Assembly: GCA_012512265.1 (NCBI GenBank)
Contig: JAAZEM010000058.1
Location: 62,001-126,000, forward strand
Length of the DNA stretch: 64,000 nucleotides
Direction of reading: 5' to 3'
Origin: Armatimonadota bacterium
Lineage (GTDB): Bacteria; Armatimonadota; JAAZEB01
Of this stretch, positions 7,954 through 15,948 are shown piece after piece. The notes below the pieces were generated by a model. That model did no database searches, was not told the origin of the DNA, and worked only from the letters and a program-made list of their open reading frames with translations. Every line of letters begins with the position of its first letter. The first letter of the stretch is position 1. The position numbers and the translations under genes are program-made.

Positions 7954-9117
7954 TCAGGCCCTGACCGATGCCTCGTAGCGCCGATAACTGAGGTGTTTCA
8001 GAAGCCGGGCCTCTCTCCCTGCCAGCACGACGGAGCCAAGCACCGCGATGGCATGGTGGCGGCCCAGGGAGAGGATCTCCGGGGCGGGCGCGGGGCGATA
8101 GCGAACGATCGAGCGCCCTTGAAGAAGCCGGTAGAGGCTGTAGGCGAGGTGCCTGGCCTGTTGGATGGCGTGCTGTGCTGTGGCAGATACCGGCGCGCCT
8201 GCGTCGTGGTCGAGGATGTGGCATACGTCGCCGATGGCGAAGAGATCCGAGCGCTCGGACCAGCGCAGGTAGGCATCCACACAGGCCCGGCCGTGGTGAT
8301 CCGTCGGCAGCCCGCTCTCGGCCAGGAGACGGGGGGCGCAGGTGCCCCCGGCCCATGCGATCGTTCCCGCCGCGATCCGCTCTCCTGATGCGAGCGTGAC
8401 CTGACCCGGGCGAACGGCAGCGACGGGAGAGAGCAGGCGCACTTCGACGCCCAATTGGGCCAGTATCTCCTGCGCCCGGTAGGCGGCGTTGAGGGGTAAG
8501 CCGGGCAGCAGCTGGTCGCATGACTCGATGAGCAGGACGCGAGCGCTTTCAGAGAGCTCATGCAGGGCCACCAGGTCGCGCAGGCGGTCGTGGAGTTCGC
8601 CGGCCAGTTCGACCCCGGTGCAGCCACCTCCAATGATCACCGCCGTTAGGTGCGCATCCCGAATCGCCGCGTCGGACGCGCGTCGGGCACGGACTACCTG
8701 CCGCTCCACATGCCGCGCCAGGCGTACCGCCTGATCGCAGTTGCGCAGCGGCAGCGCATTCTCGGCAATCCCGGGAAGCCCGCTCTCCGCCGCCTCTCCT
8801 CCCAGCGCCACGACCAGGATGTCGAAGCCGAACTCGTGCCCGTCACAATGAACGCGCTTTGTGGACGGATCGATGGCGGTGACGGTCGCCTGATGGAAGT
8901 GAACCCGGCTGCCCCGCAGCGCGCGAGAGAAGGGGATCTGCGCCGCGTCCGGCGGAATAGTCGCCGCCGCGACCTCGTGTAACCGGGTGATGAGCTGATG
9001 GTGGCACGAGCGGTCGACCAGCAGAATCTCATGGGGTGTGTTGGGGCCCAGCCAGCGGTCGAGCTCCCGAGCCAGGGTGAGACCGGCATAGCCGGCACCA
9101 AGAATGCAGATTCGCAT
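7954..9117 (-). CDS. NADH dehydrogenase type II-like FAD/NAD(P) oxidoreductase
   Basis: Two-dinucleotide-fold flavoprotein of 387 aa resembling NDH-2, which passes electrons from NADH to quinone without proton pumping. The FAD-binding motif is at the N-terminus (MRICILGAGYAGLTLARELD). The second, NAD-binding motif is VIIGGGCTGVELAGEL (about residues 159-174). A GDVCHI block near the C-terminus matches the third conserved FAD-contacting segment. ATG 9117 has GGAG ahead; the longer reading from 9177 has no support. The C-terminus lacks an obvious membrane helix and may bind the membrane peripherally. Related sulfide:quinone reductases are a less likely alternative, since no catalytic Cys pair stands out. 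Confidence 0.83.
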   Translation of the reverse strand: MRICILGAGYAGLTLARELDRWLGPNTPHEILLVDRSCHHQLITRLHEVAAATIPPDAAQIPFSRALRGSRVHFHQATVTAIDPSTKRVHCDGHEFGFDILVVALGGEAAESGLPGIAENALPLRNCDQAVRLARHVERQVVRARRASDAAIRDAHLTAVIIGGGCTGVELAGELHDRLRDLVALHELSESARVLLIESCDQLLPGLPLNAAYRAQEILAQLGVEVRLLSPVAAVRPGQVTLASGERIAAGTIAWAGGTCAPRLLAESGLPTDHHGRACVDAYLRWSERSDLFAIGDVCHILDHDAGAPVSATAQHAIQQARHLAYSLYRLLQGRSIVRYRPAPAPEILSLGRHHAIAVLGSVVLAGREARLLKHLSYRRYEASVRA

Positions 9118-9359
9118 GGCTACTCCACCAACCGGATCACCTTCTGCCAGCCGCTTGTCTGGGTTCCAGTATAGCACCCCGGTGGGGAGCGGTCAAGGCC
9201 GACAACACCACGAATGAAGGCGACGGACGCGGATGGGAATGTGCGCGCCCCGCCGGATCCGTTGAGCGCCCTCCTCGCCGTCGGAACGTGCCTTCGCCGC
9301 GCATGACCCAGGGCCTTCCTGGGTATGAGCATCGCCTATCTCTGTGACCCGAAGGAGAC

Positions 9360-9389
9360 TTGCGGGTGGCCACTCGGATGGGCTATACT
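9360..9389 (+). promoter_or_regulatory. Probable promoter of the PhoR-like kinase gene
   Basis: TTGCGG (9360-9365), 18-bp spacer, TATACT (9384-9389). The -10 box matches others in this window; the -35 is weaker. It implies that the coding start lies downstream of about 9396, ruling out the longest reading frame start at 9325. Confidence 0.55.
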
Positions 9390-9441
9390 GGGAGGCAGAT
9401 TGCAGCGGAGGAACGTTCGGCCGGGAGCTTGGGGAAGGGTG

Positions 9442-10848
9442 GTGGCCCGACAGATGGGGTTTCGAGCGAGAGTGCTGATGGCAGCGGTGGTGCCGGTGAC
9501 GGTCTCCGCGATCGTGCTGGTGGCGCGCGGGCATGTGCCGTTGGTCGGCGTGGTCGATGCGCTCCTTGTCGGCCTGATGGTGGGCGCGGGCATGGCGCTC
9601 TCGCTGGTGAATGGGCCGCTCCGATCCATCACCCGCCTGCGTATCTCCACACGCCGGATCGCCCTGGACAGCGGGGGAGATGCGCCCCCGGAAAAGGGGG
9701 GCATCGATGACCTGGATCAGCTGGCGGCGTGGCTGTCGGCTGTCTCCCGTCACGTTCGGCGCTCGCTACGCGAGGCACGAGAGCGCGAGCAAGAGACGGA
9801 GGCGGTCTTCGCGCGCATGGCGGATGGCATCCTCCTGGTGGATGGCGATCTGCGCATCCGCCGCCTCAACCCGGCCGCTGCGGAGATGCTGGCGCTCACT
9901 CCGGGCCGTGCGCTGGGATACACCGTGATCGAGGCGACCATGCTTCACTCGCTGGATGGTCTGTTTCGCGAGGCGATGCTTGCCGGGGCGACCCGGATGC
10001 GGCGCCTGGAGACGATCCAGCCCCGCCGGCGCCTGCTCCATGTGCTGGTCACGCCCCTCGAAGGTGGCGTGCGGGGATCCGGCGCCGTCGCGGTGCTTCA
10101 GGACCTCACCGAGTTTGACCGCGTGGAGCGCGTCCGTCGCGATTTCGTCACGAACGTCAGCCACGAGCTGCGGACTCCGGTAACCAGTATCAAGGTGATG
10201 GTGGAGAGCCTGCAGCGTGGTGCCATCAAGCAGAAGGCGCTGCGCGAAGAGTTCTTCCGCTCTATCGTTGAGGCCACCGACCGATTGGCGCAGTTGGTGG
10301 ATGACGTGCTCGCGCTTGCGCGTATCGAGGCGGGCCCGGGCCGCCTGGAGTGGCAACCCGTGGCGCTGGATCAATTGGTGCGCGAGACCGTGGCTGCGCA
10401 GGTCCCCCTCGCTCGCGAGTACCAGGTGGAGTTGACCGCCGAGACGGACGAGCCGCTTGTGGTGACCGGGGATCCCGAGGGGTTGCGCCAGGCGATTGCC
10501 AACCTGATCACGAACGGCGTGAAGTACAATCATCCTGGCGGCCAGGTACATATCCGGCTGCGGCGCACGGAGGAGGAGGCCTGCCTGGAGGTGGCGGATA
10601 CGGGCATCGGGATTCCCCCGGAGCATCTCTCGCGCATCTTCGAGCGCTTCTACCGGGTGGATCGGGGTCGCTCGCGCGAGTTGGGGGGCACTGGACTAGG
10701 ACTGGCCATCGTGAAGCACGTCTGCGAGGCCCACGGCGGCCAGGTGCGCGTCGAGAGCGTGGTGGGGAAGGGGAGCACGTTCCAAATGACGCTGCCCCTG
10801 ACGGAAGCGGCGCCGGCGCCACTTTCCGACCGCGCAACGGACCACTGA
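9442..10848 (+). CDS. PhoR-like membrane sensor histidine kinase (PAS-HisKA-HATPase)
   Basis: Sensor kinase of about 468 aa. Two hydrophobic segments lie near the N-terminus (about residues 9-27 and 33-54). A HAMP-like linker and a PAS domain follow (about 120-210: AVFARMADGILLVDGDLRI). The H box is NVSHELRTPVTSIKV (His about 240). The ATPase boxes are NLITNGVKYN, DTGIGIP and GTGLGLAIVKHV. The order and motif sequences resemble PhoR/WalK-type kinases. Start choice: GTG 9442 behind GGGAAGG, or ATG 9454; both lie downstream of the promoter. No partner response regulator is next to it, so it is an orphan within this window. Confidence 0.88.
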   Translation: MARQMGFRARVLMAAVVPVTVSAIVLVARGHVPLVGVVDALLVGLMVGAGMALSLVNGPLRSITRLRISTRRIALDSGGDAPPEKGGIDDLDQLAAWLSAVSRHVRRSLREAREREQETEAVFARMADGILLVDGDLRIRRLNPAAAEMLALTPGRALGYTVIEATMLHSLDGLFREAMLAGATRMRRLETIQPRRRLLHVLVTPLEGGVRGSGAVAVLQDLTEFDRVERVRRDFVTNVSHELRTPVTSIKVMVESLQRGAIKQKALREEFFRSIVEATDRLAQLVDDVLALARIEAGPGRLEWQPVALDQLVRETVAAQVPLAREYQVELTAETDEPLVVTGDPEGLRQAIANLITNGVKYNHPGGQVHIRLRRTEEEACLEVADTGIGIPPEHLSRIFERFYRVDRGRSRELGGTGLGLAIVKHVCEAHGGQVRVESVVGKGSTFQMTLPLTEAAPAPLSDRATDH

Positions 10849-11021
10849 GGCGTTCCACCGCGCCCGGCACTTTCGTTTCAGGCCGTGTGGGGCACGGGCT
10901 GCCGGCGGCTCACCTCTCGCGGCGGCTTCTGCCAGCGCCGTGATCTTAGTCACATCGTCGTGTGCTCTTCCCCGGACACAGGGTAAAGTGCCCAAGAGCG
11001 GATGGTCAGAGGAGGAGCAGC

Positions 11022-11753
11022 ATGAGGACCAGAATACGGATTCGTGGCCTGCTGGCGGGGTTGGGCCTGTTCCTGGCGACGCTCTCCCCGGGATGCGGCT
11101 TGACCGGCATCAGTCGCTCGCAGGAGATCAGCCTCGGGCAGCAAACGGCCGCCGAAATCGAGCGCCAGTACCGCACCTACGAGAATCCCACGGTGACGCG
11201 AATCGGGCAGCGGCTGGCAGCGGTCAGCGGCGCGCCAGATTACCCCTACCGGTTCCGCGTCATTGAGATGTCCGAGGTGAACGCCTTTGCTCTGCCGGGC
11301 GGACCGGTCTATGTCACCACTGGGTTGCTTCAGTTTGCGCAGGGCCGCGAGGAGTTCCTGGCGGCGGTGTTGGCGCACGAAATCGCGCACGTGGCGAGGC
11401 GGCATACGGCGGAGCAGATCCAGCGGCAGAGCTGGCTGGGGCTCGGAATCGAGATCCTCACGGGCGGGGGCACCACGCGCGACATTGCCATCCTGGCCGC
11501 CAACCTGGAGTCGCTGGGCTTCAGCCGCAACCAGGAGCGCGACGCAGACACCTATGGCGCGGTTTACCTGGTGCGCGCCGGGATCGACCCGAGCGTCATG
11601 GTCGAGTTCCTGCGCCGCCTCGGGGCAGAAACGGGAAACGGCGGCATCGCCTTCCTGCGAACCCACCCCACCAGCGAGAACCGTGTTAGCAGGTTGCAGC
11701 AGCAGATCGCATCGGGGGAGATTCAGCGCCTGGCGCAGCAGACGTCTCGCTGA
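11022..11753 (+). CDS. M48-family metalloprotease, exported, BepA-like
   Basis: Predicted envelope zinc protease of 243 aa. The start ATG 11022 has an excellent GGAGGAG site. The N-terminus is a signal sequence ending LATLSPGCG, a weak match to a lipobox, so it may be a lipoprotein. The catalytic motif is HEIAH, with the third ligand Glu in NQERDADTYG, and the blocks NAFALPGGPVYV and THPTSENRV are typical of the BepA/YfgC group that monitors outer-membrane protein assembly. The TPR domain found in BepA is absent. It is preceded by a 173-bp gap without a clear promoter. Confidence 0.87.
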   Translation: MRTRIRIRGLLAGLGLFLATLSPGCGLTGISRSQEISLGQQTAAEIERQYRTYENPTVTRIGQRLAAVSGAPDYPYRFRVIEMSEVNAFALPGGPVYVTTGLLQFAQGREEFLAAVLAHEIAHVARRHTAEQIQRQSWLGLGIEILTGGGTTRDIAILAANLESLGFSRNQERDADTYGAVYLVRAGIDPSVMVEFLRRLGAETGNGGIAFLRTHPTSENRVSRLQQQIASGEIQRLAQQTSR

Positions 11754-11810
11754 CACCGGGATCCCGCGATCGGGCACTGCGGGCAGCGCAATGCCCGGAC
11801 GAATGTGTGT

Positions 11811-11970
11811 GGGGGCGAACCCTTGGTGTTTGCTCTGTTGCCGAATGGGCGGGGCGAACAGTGAACGTTCGCCCCTGCCACACCCGGGGAATCGCGGGCG
11901 ACTCGGGGGCCTGGAGCGGGAGCCCGAAGTGCTCTGCCGGGAAGCAGCGCGGGGCTTCAGCTCCACGCCC
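11811..11970. repeat. Palindromic repeats in the gap after the M48 gene
   Basis: GGGGGCGAAC occurs at 11811-11820, and a perfect palindrome follows with arms GGGGCGAAC (11851-11859) and GTTCGCCCC (11867-11875). Further on, 11941-11970 carries a hairpin-type element (GAAGCAGCGCGG, GCTTC, AGCTCCACGC) also found near 57796 and 62287. The gap 11754-11994 has no gene that I can support. Confidence 0.6.
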
Positions 11971-11994
11971 GGACGAGGGCCAGCCCGACGGCAA

Positions 11995-12972
11995 TCACTG
12001 GACTTCGACCCGGTGTGCCTCGATCACTCGGGAGTCGGAATCAAGGCGGCCATAGACACGCACGCGGTCGTTCTCACGCAGGTCGCGCAGGGAGATGGTG
12101 CGCCCGTCGCGGGTGATGCGAGCGCCGCGCGTGAGCTGCACCGTGCAGACTTCGAAATAGCTGGGCCGGAACCCGAACCGGTTACGCCGCGCGTCGATGT
12201 TGCGGACGCTTCCGGTGAAGCTCCCCTCCTTATCGGGGCGCGAGGCGGAAGGGGGATCCACATCGACCCGCTCGGCACGGAAGCGCTGGCCAGCCAATCG
12301 CTCGCCGCGGACGCGGACATACTCGCCCTCGCGGATCTCATGAACGGAGATTCTCCTGCTGCCGCGCCGTATCTCGGTGGAGTGGGGCACCTCCACGTTC
12401 CACTCCCTCCCCACGCTGGCGATAGTGATAGTCCGGTGTGTGATCCGGGAAGATGTGCGGACGACGCGCCCCTCGAGCGTATGCCGGCTGCGCTCGTCGA
12501 AGCGCTCGTCTCGCTCGTCGGGAGGTCGAGGATGGGTGATCCCGGGCTCGTAATGGTACCGGTCGGAATGGAAGCAATCGGTGCGCCCGCACCGGCTGCA
12601 GGGGAGTTTATCGGAGTCTCGCAGCACCCGGACGCGCGTCGCTGCGATCGTTTTGTGTCCGGTCACCTTGCCCCAGACGACAACCTGGTCCCCGCGCTCG
12701 AGCTTGCCCAGGCGAACGCCCTCGATCTCGGCACGCGCCAGATCGACCACATACGCGGACTGATACCCGCGCACCTCCAGGTAGCGCGCGCCGCGATGAT
12801 CGCTCTCAACGCGCCCCACCAGTAGGGGGCGTTCTTCCCCTCTTGCCGCCCAACCATCCTGGCGGGCAGGTGACTTCTTGCTTGACCAGGGGGATGGGTC
12901 GCCGGAGGCGGCGCCAGCGGCGACGATCGCCACACATACAATCGCGATAGCGCTACGCGAAATCGTTCTCAT
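11995..12972 (-). CDS. Secreted DUF5666-like protein
   Basis: A 325-residue exported protein. ATG 12972 follows AAAGGGG and opens a signal peptide (MRTISRSAIAIVCVAIVAAGAASG). The body holds about three short beta-domain repeats of OB-like character: about 52-120 (LLVGRVESDHRG to TRVRVLRDSD), 165-240 (HTLEGRVVRTSSRIT to AERVDV), and 255-325 (GSFTGSVRNIDARRNRF to EAHRVEV). The last matches the DUF5666 pattern (LRENDRVRVYGRL). A CSRCGRTDC cluster (about 125-133) could bind metal. Function is unknown; such proteins are usually envelope-associated. Arg-rich, especially between repeats. Confidence 0.75.
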   Translation of the reverse strand: MRTISRSAIAIVCVAIVAAGAASGDPSPWSSKKSPARQDGWAARGEERPLLVGRVESDHRGARYLEVRGYQSAYVVDLARAEIEGVRLGKLERGDQVVVWGKVTGHKTIAATRVRVLRDSDKLPCSRCGRTDCFHSDRYHYEPGITHPRPPDERDERFDERSRHTLEGRVVRTSSRITHRTITIASVGREWNVEVPHSTEIRRGSRRISVHEIREGEYVRVRGERLAGQRFRAERVDVDPPSASRPDKEGSFTGSVRNIDARRNRFGFRPSYFEVCTVQLTRGARITRDGRTISLRDLRENDRVRVYGRLDSDSRVIEAHRVEVQ

Positions 12973-13078
12973 GCCAGACCCCTTTCCAACCGCACGTGCC
13001 ACGCCCCGGTGGCGTATCATCGCCGCCGAGCGCGCTCCGGCTGGCCCTGACTCTGAGACGTTGCGAGCTTGCGATTGT

Positions 13079-14431
13079 TCAGGCGCTGGCGATCTCTGCC
13101 ATCAGCTGGCCCGCCAGATCCTCCGCCTCGGCCTCGGTAGGCGCTTCTACCATGACCCGCATGATCGGCTCGGTCCGCGAGGCGCGTACCTGTGCCCACC
13201 AGCGGTCACCGATGATCTTGGTGCCGTCCGTGAAATCGAGGGTGTAGTTCGACCATTTCTCGCGCGTGCGTGCGAGGATCGCGGGCACCCGCTCCGAGGT
13301 GATCGGCACCTTCTTCTTCACCATGACAAACTGCGGCAGGGCGCGCGCCATCTCGGAGAGCGGCATCTTCTGCTCGGCCATCGACTGGAGCACCAGCGCC
13401 ATGCCAATGAGGCTATCGCGTCCATAGTGGAGCGGAGGGTACATGACGCCGCCGTTCCCCTCGCCGCCGATGACTCCCCGTTCCTTCTTCATGCGCACCG
13501 CGACATTCACCTCGCCCACGGCGGTGCGCACCACCGGGGCGCCATAGCGGGCGGCAATCTCATCCACCATCATGCTGGTGGAGACGTTGACGACAACGGG
13601 TCCGCGGGTTCGGCGGAGGACGAAGTCGGTGCACAGCGCCACGGAGTACTCCTCGCCAATCGCCACGCCCTCGTCCGAGACAATGGCCAGGCGGTCGGCA
13701 TCGGCGTCCTGGGCGAAGCCGACATCGGCGCCCGTCGCCTTCACGTGGTTACACAGGTCGGTCAGGTTTTCGGGCACCGGCTCAGGCGGGTGTGGGAAGA
13801 TGCCGTTAGGAGTGGCATGGATCGGAAGCGCCTCGCAGCCGAGGGCTTCCAGAAGCAGCGGTGTGGCAACGGCTCCGGCGCCGTTGCAGCAATCCACGGC
13901 GACGCGAAAACGGCGCGCGCGGATCTTTTCCGCATCCACCAGCTGCAGAATGCGGTTGATGTGCGTCTGCACGGCGCTGGCATCTGTGCGCGGGAGGCGC
14001 AGGGAATCGCTGCCCACGCGGGTGAACTCGCCCTGGTGGTAGATGGCGAGCAGCTCCTCGGCCTGGTAGGAGTCCAGGAAGATGCCATCGCTGCGGATGA
14101 ACTTGAGGGCGTTCCACTCGACCGGGTTGTGGCTGGCGGTGATCGCGACCCCGCCCGCCGCGCCGAGGTGCTCTACCATCACCTGCACCGTCGGCACCGG
14201 GCAGATCCCAACATCCACGACGCGGCAGCCGGCGGAGGCCAGCCCAGAGAGCACGGCGTGGCGCACCATCTCGCCGGAGGTACGCGTGTCGCTGCCGACA
14301 ACGACGGTGCCGGATCCCGTCCAGGTGCCGAAAGCCTGCGCGAAGCGCACCATCAGCAAGGGCGAGAGCGTGTCACCGACGACCGCCCGCACCCCAGAGA
14401 TACTGATCTTGAGATTCGTAACGCTCTTCAA
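13079..14431 (-). CDS. Phosphohexomutase (GlmM/phosphomannomutase-like), catalytically intact copy
   Basis: Member of the alpha-D-phosphohexomutase superfamily (450 aa), which moves phosphate between C1 and C6 of hexose or hexosamine phosphates for envelope precursors. All active-site loops are intact: the phosphoserine loop GVAITASHNPVEWN, the metal loop QDADADRLA, the sugar loop GGEGNGGVMYP and the phosphate loop RASRTEPIMR. Substrate specificity (GlcN, Man or Glc phosphates) cannot be decided from this. A paralogue of the same length lies 97 bp upstream on the same strand. An inverted repeat (arms 14463-14470 and 14501-14508) is in the gap. Confidence 0.92.
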   Translation of the reverse strand: MKSVTNLKISISGVRAVVGDTLSPLLMVRFAQAFGTWTGSGTVVVGSDTRTSGEMVRHAVLSGLASAGCRVVDVGICPVPTVQVMVEHLGAAGGVAITASHNPVEWNALKFIRSDGIFLDSYQAEELLAIYHQGEFTRVGSDSLRLPRTDASAVQTHINRILQLVDAEKIRARRFRVAVDCCNGAGAVATPLLLEALGCEALPIHATPNGIFPHPPEPVPENLTDLCNHVKATGADVGFAQDADADRLAIVSDEGVAIGEEYSVALCTDFVLRRTRGPVVVNVSTSMMVDEIAARYGAPVVRTAVGEVNVAVRMKKERGVIGGEGNGGVMYPPLHYGRDSLIGMALVLQSMAEQKMPLSEMARALPQFVMVKKKVPITSERVPAILARTREKWSNYTLDFTDGTKIIGDRWWAQVRASRTEPIMRVMVEAPTEAEAEDLAGQLMAEIASA

Positions 14432-14528
14432 GCTCTTTCCCTACTTCAAGACGACAGCTATTCGTGGGGATGGGCCTTTCCTAAACGGCGGGTGCTACCC
14501 TCCCCACGGATCGGCTGCGAGGATACCC

Positions 14529-15887
14529 TCACAGCAAGAAACTGCGGACGTGACCGCCCCATTCATCGACGAGGGAGCGTGCCTCTCCGGCGGTTTCCGA
14601 TTCTGCGATGATGCGCAGCACCGGCTCCGTCATCGAGGGGCGCAAGTGTACCCACGACCGGCCACGCTCGAGGCGGATTCCGTCAGTGAAGTCCACATTG
14701 CCCAGATCCGGACGCTCATCCACCATCTCGCGCAGGCGCGCCATCACCGCCGGCGCGCGCTCGGGCGGACAGGGCACGCGCTCCTTGACCATGTAGTAGC
14801 GCGGGATGCTTCCCGCCAGCGCGGAGATCGGCCTATCAGTGCGCGCCAGGTAGTCGAGGATGTAGGCAATCGCCGCCGTGGAGTCAAACACGTGGTGCAT
14901 GCGCGGAAGGACAATGCCTCCGCTCCCCTCGCCGCCGAGGGCGGCGTCGTGGAAGAGCATCGTCTCGACGATATGCGGCTCGCCCACCTTCGTTCTGATC
15001 GTGCGGGCGCCGCGGCGCGCGGCGATATCTTCAACGGCGCGGGTGGTGCAGGAGTTAGTCACCAGCGTATCACCGCTTTGGAGAAGCATTTCCGCGATGA
15101 GGCAGAGCGTGTACTCCTCGGAGAGGGCATCCCACTTCTCCGTGACGACGCCGAGGCGGCTGCCGTCAGCGTCCTGCGCGAACCCGATGTCGGCTCCACT
15201 CGCCTTGACCATGGCGCGGAGCTGGCTCATGTTGTCAGGGTTCGGCTCCGGATCGTGGGGGAAGGGGCGCTCCACCTCATCGTTGATCGCGAGCACGTTG
15301 CATCCAAGCGCGGTGAGGAAGCGCATGGTGGCGTCCACGCAGGCGCCATTGCAGCAGTCCACCGCCACTTTGAAGCGGCGCTTCCGGATCGCCTCCCGAT
15401 CCACCTGCTCCAAGAGCGCCTCAACGTACTCTGGAACGGCGTGCGCCTGGTGGCGCAGGGGCTTCAGGCCGTCCCATCTGGCGCGGGCGAACTCGCCTTG
15501 ATGGAAGACATCCAACAGCTCCTCGCCCTGGTAGGCATTGAGGAGGCGGCCGGTTCCCGCGACGAACTTGAGCGCGTTCCAGTCCGAGGGGTTGTGCCCC
15601 GCCGTGATCGCCACCCCGCCGGCGCCGTTGTGCCGGCGCACGGCCAGCTCCATCGCCGGAGTGGGGCAGACGCCGAGATCGATCACCTCATAGCCGGTCG
15701 CCAGCAGGCCGGCGATGACGGAAGAGGCGATCATCACGCCGGAGGGACGCGTATCGCGGCTGACAAAGATCGGCCCCCCTTCGATATAAGTACCGAAGGC
15801 TTGCGCGAAGGTAACTACCAACTCGGGGGTAAGCGCCTCACCGACGATCCCCCGAACACCCAGTATCGATAGCTTAAGCGGCTTCAT
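14529..15887 (-). CDS. Phosphohexomutase paralogue lacking catalytic residues (probable pseudoenzyme)
   Basis: A 452-residue paralogue of the neighbouring phosphohexomutase, collinear throughout (MKPLKLSILGVRGIVGEAL). The active-site loop reads ITAGHNPSDWN, so the phosphoserine is Gly. The metal loop reads QDADGSRLG, so the third metal-binding Asp is Ser. The sugar loop (GGEGSGGIVLP) and phosphate loop (RPSMTEPVLR) are kept. The reading frame is intact, arguing for a retained non-catalytic or altered function, perhaps as partner or regulator of the intact copy. ATG 15887 gives the family N-terminus; the longer frame to 16121 runs into the next gene. Confidence 0.88.
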   Translation of the reverse strand: MKPLKLSILGVRGIVGEALTPELVVTFAQAFGTYIEGGPIFVSRDTRPSGVMIASSVIAGLLATGYEVIDLGVCPTPAMELAVRRHNGAGGVAITAGHNPSDWNALKFVAGTGRLLNAYQGEELLDVFHQGEFARARWDGLKPLRHQAHAVPEYVEALLEQVDREAIRKRRFKVAVDCCNGACVDATMRFLTALGCNVLAINDEVERPFPHDPEPNPDNMSQLRAMVKASGADIGFAQDADGSRLGVVTEKWDALSEEYTLCLIAEMLLQSGDTLVTNSCTTRAVEDIAARRGARTIRTKVGEPHIVETMLFHDAALGGEGSGGIVLPRMHHVFDSTAAIAYILDYLARTDRPISALAGSIPRYYMVKERVPCPPERAPAVMARLREMVDERPDLGNVDFTDGIRLERGRSWVHLRPSMTEPVLRIIAESETAGEARSLVDEWGGHVRSFLL

Positions 15888-15906
15888 GTTGTTGCCCAGG
15901 TTCGAC

Positions 15907-15937
15907 CCGGCCCGGGGTGAATCCTTCCCCGGGCCGG
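15907..15937. terminator. Strong hairpin between the propeller and phosphohexomutase genes
   Basis: Arms CCGGCCCGGGG (15907-15917) and CCCCGGGCCGG (15927-15937) form a perfect 11-bp stem with a 9-nt loop. It lies between the stop of the beta-propeller gene and the ATG of the next gene on the minus strand. It lacks a T-run, so it may attenuate or stabilise transcripts. Confidence 0.55.
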
Positions 15938-15948
15938 AAATGCGCTTG

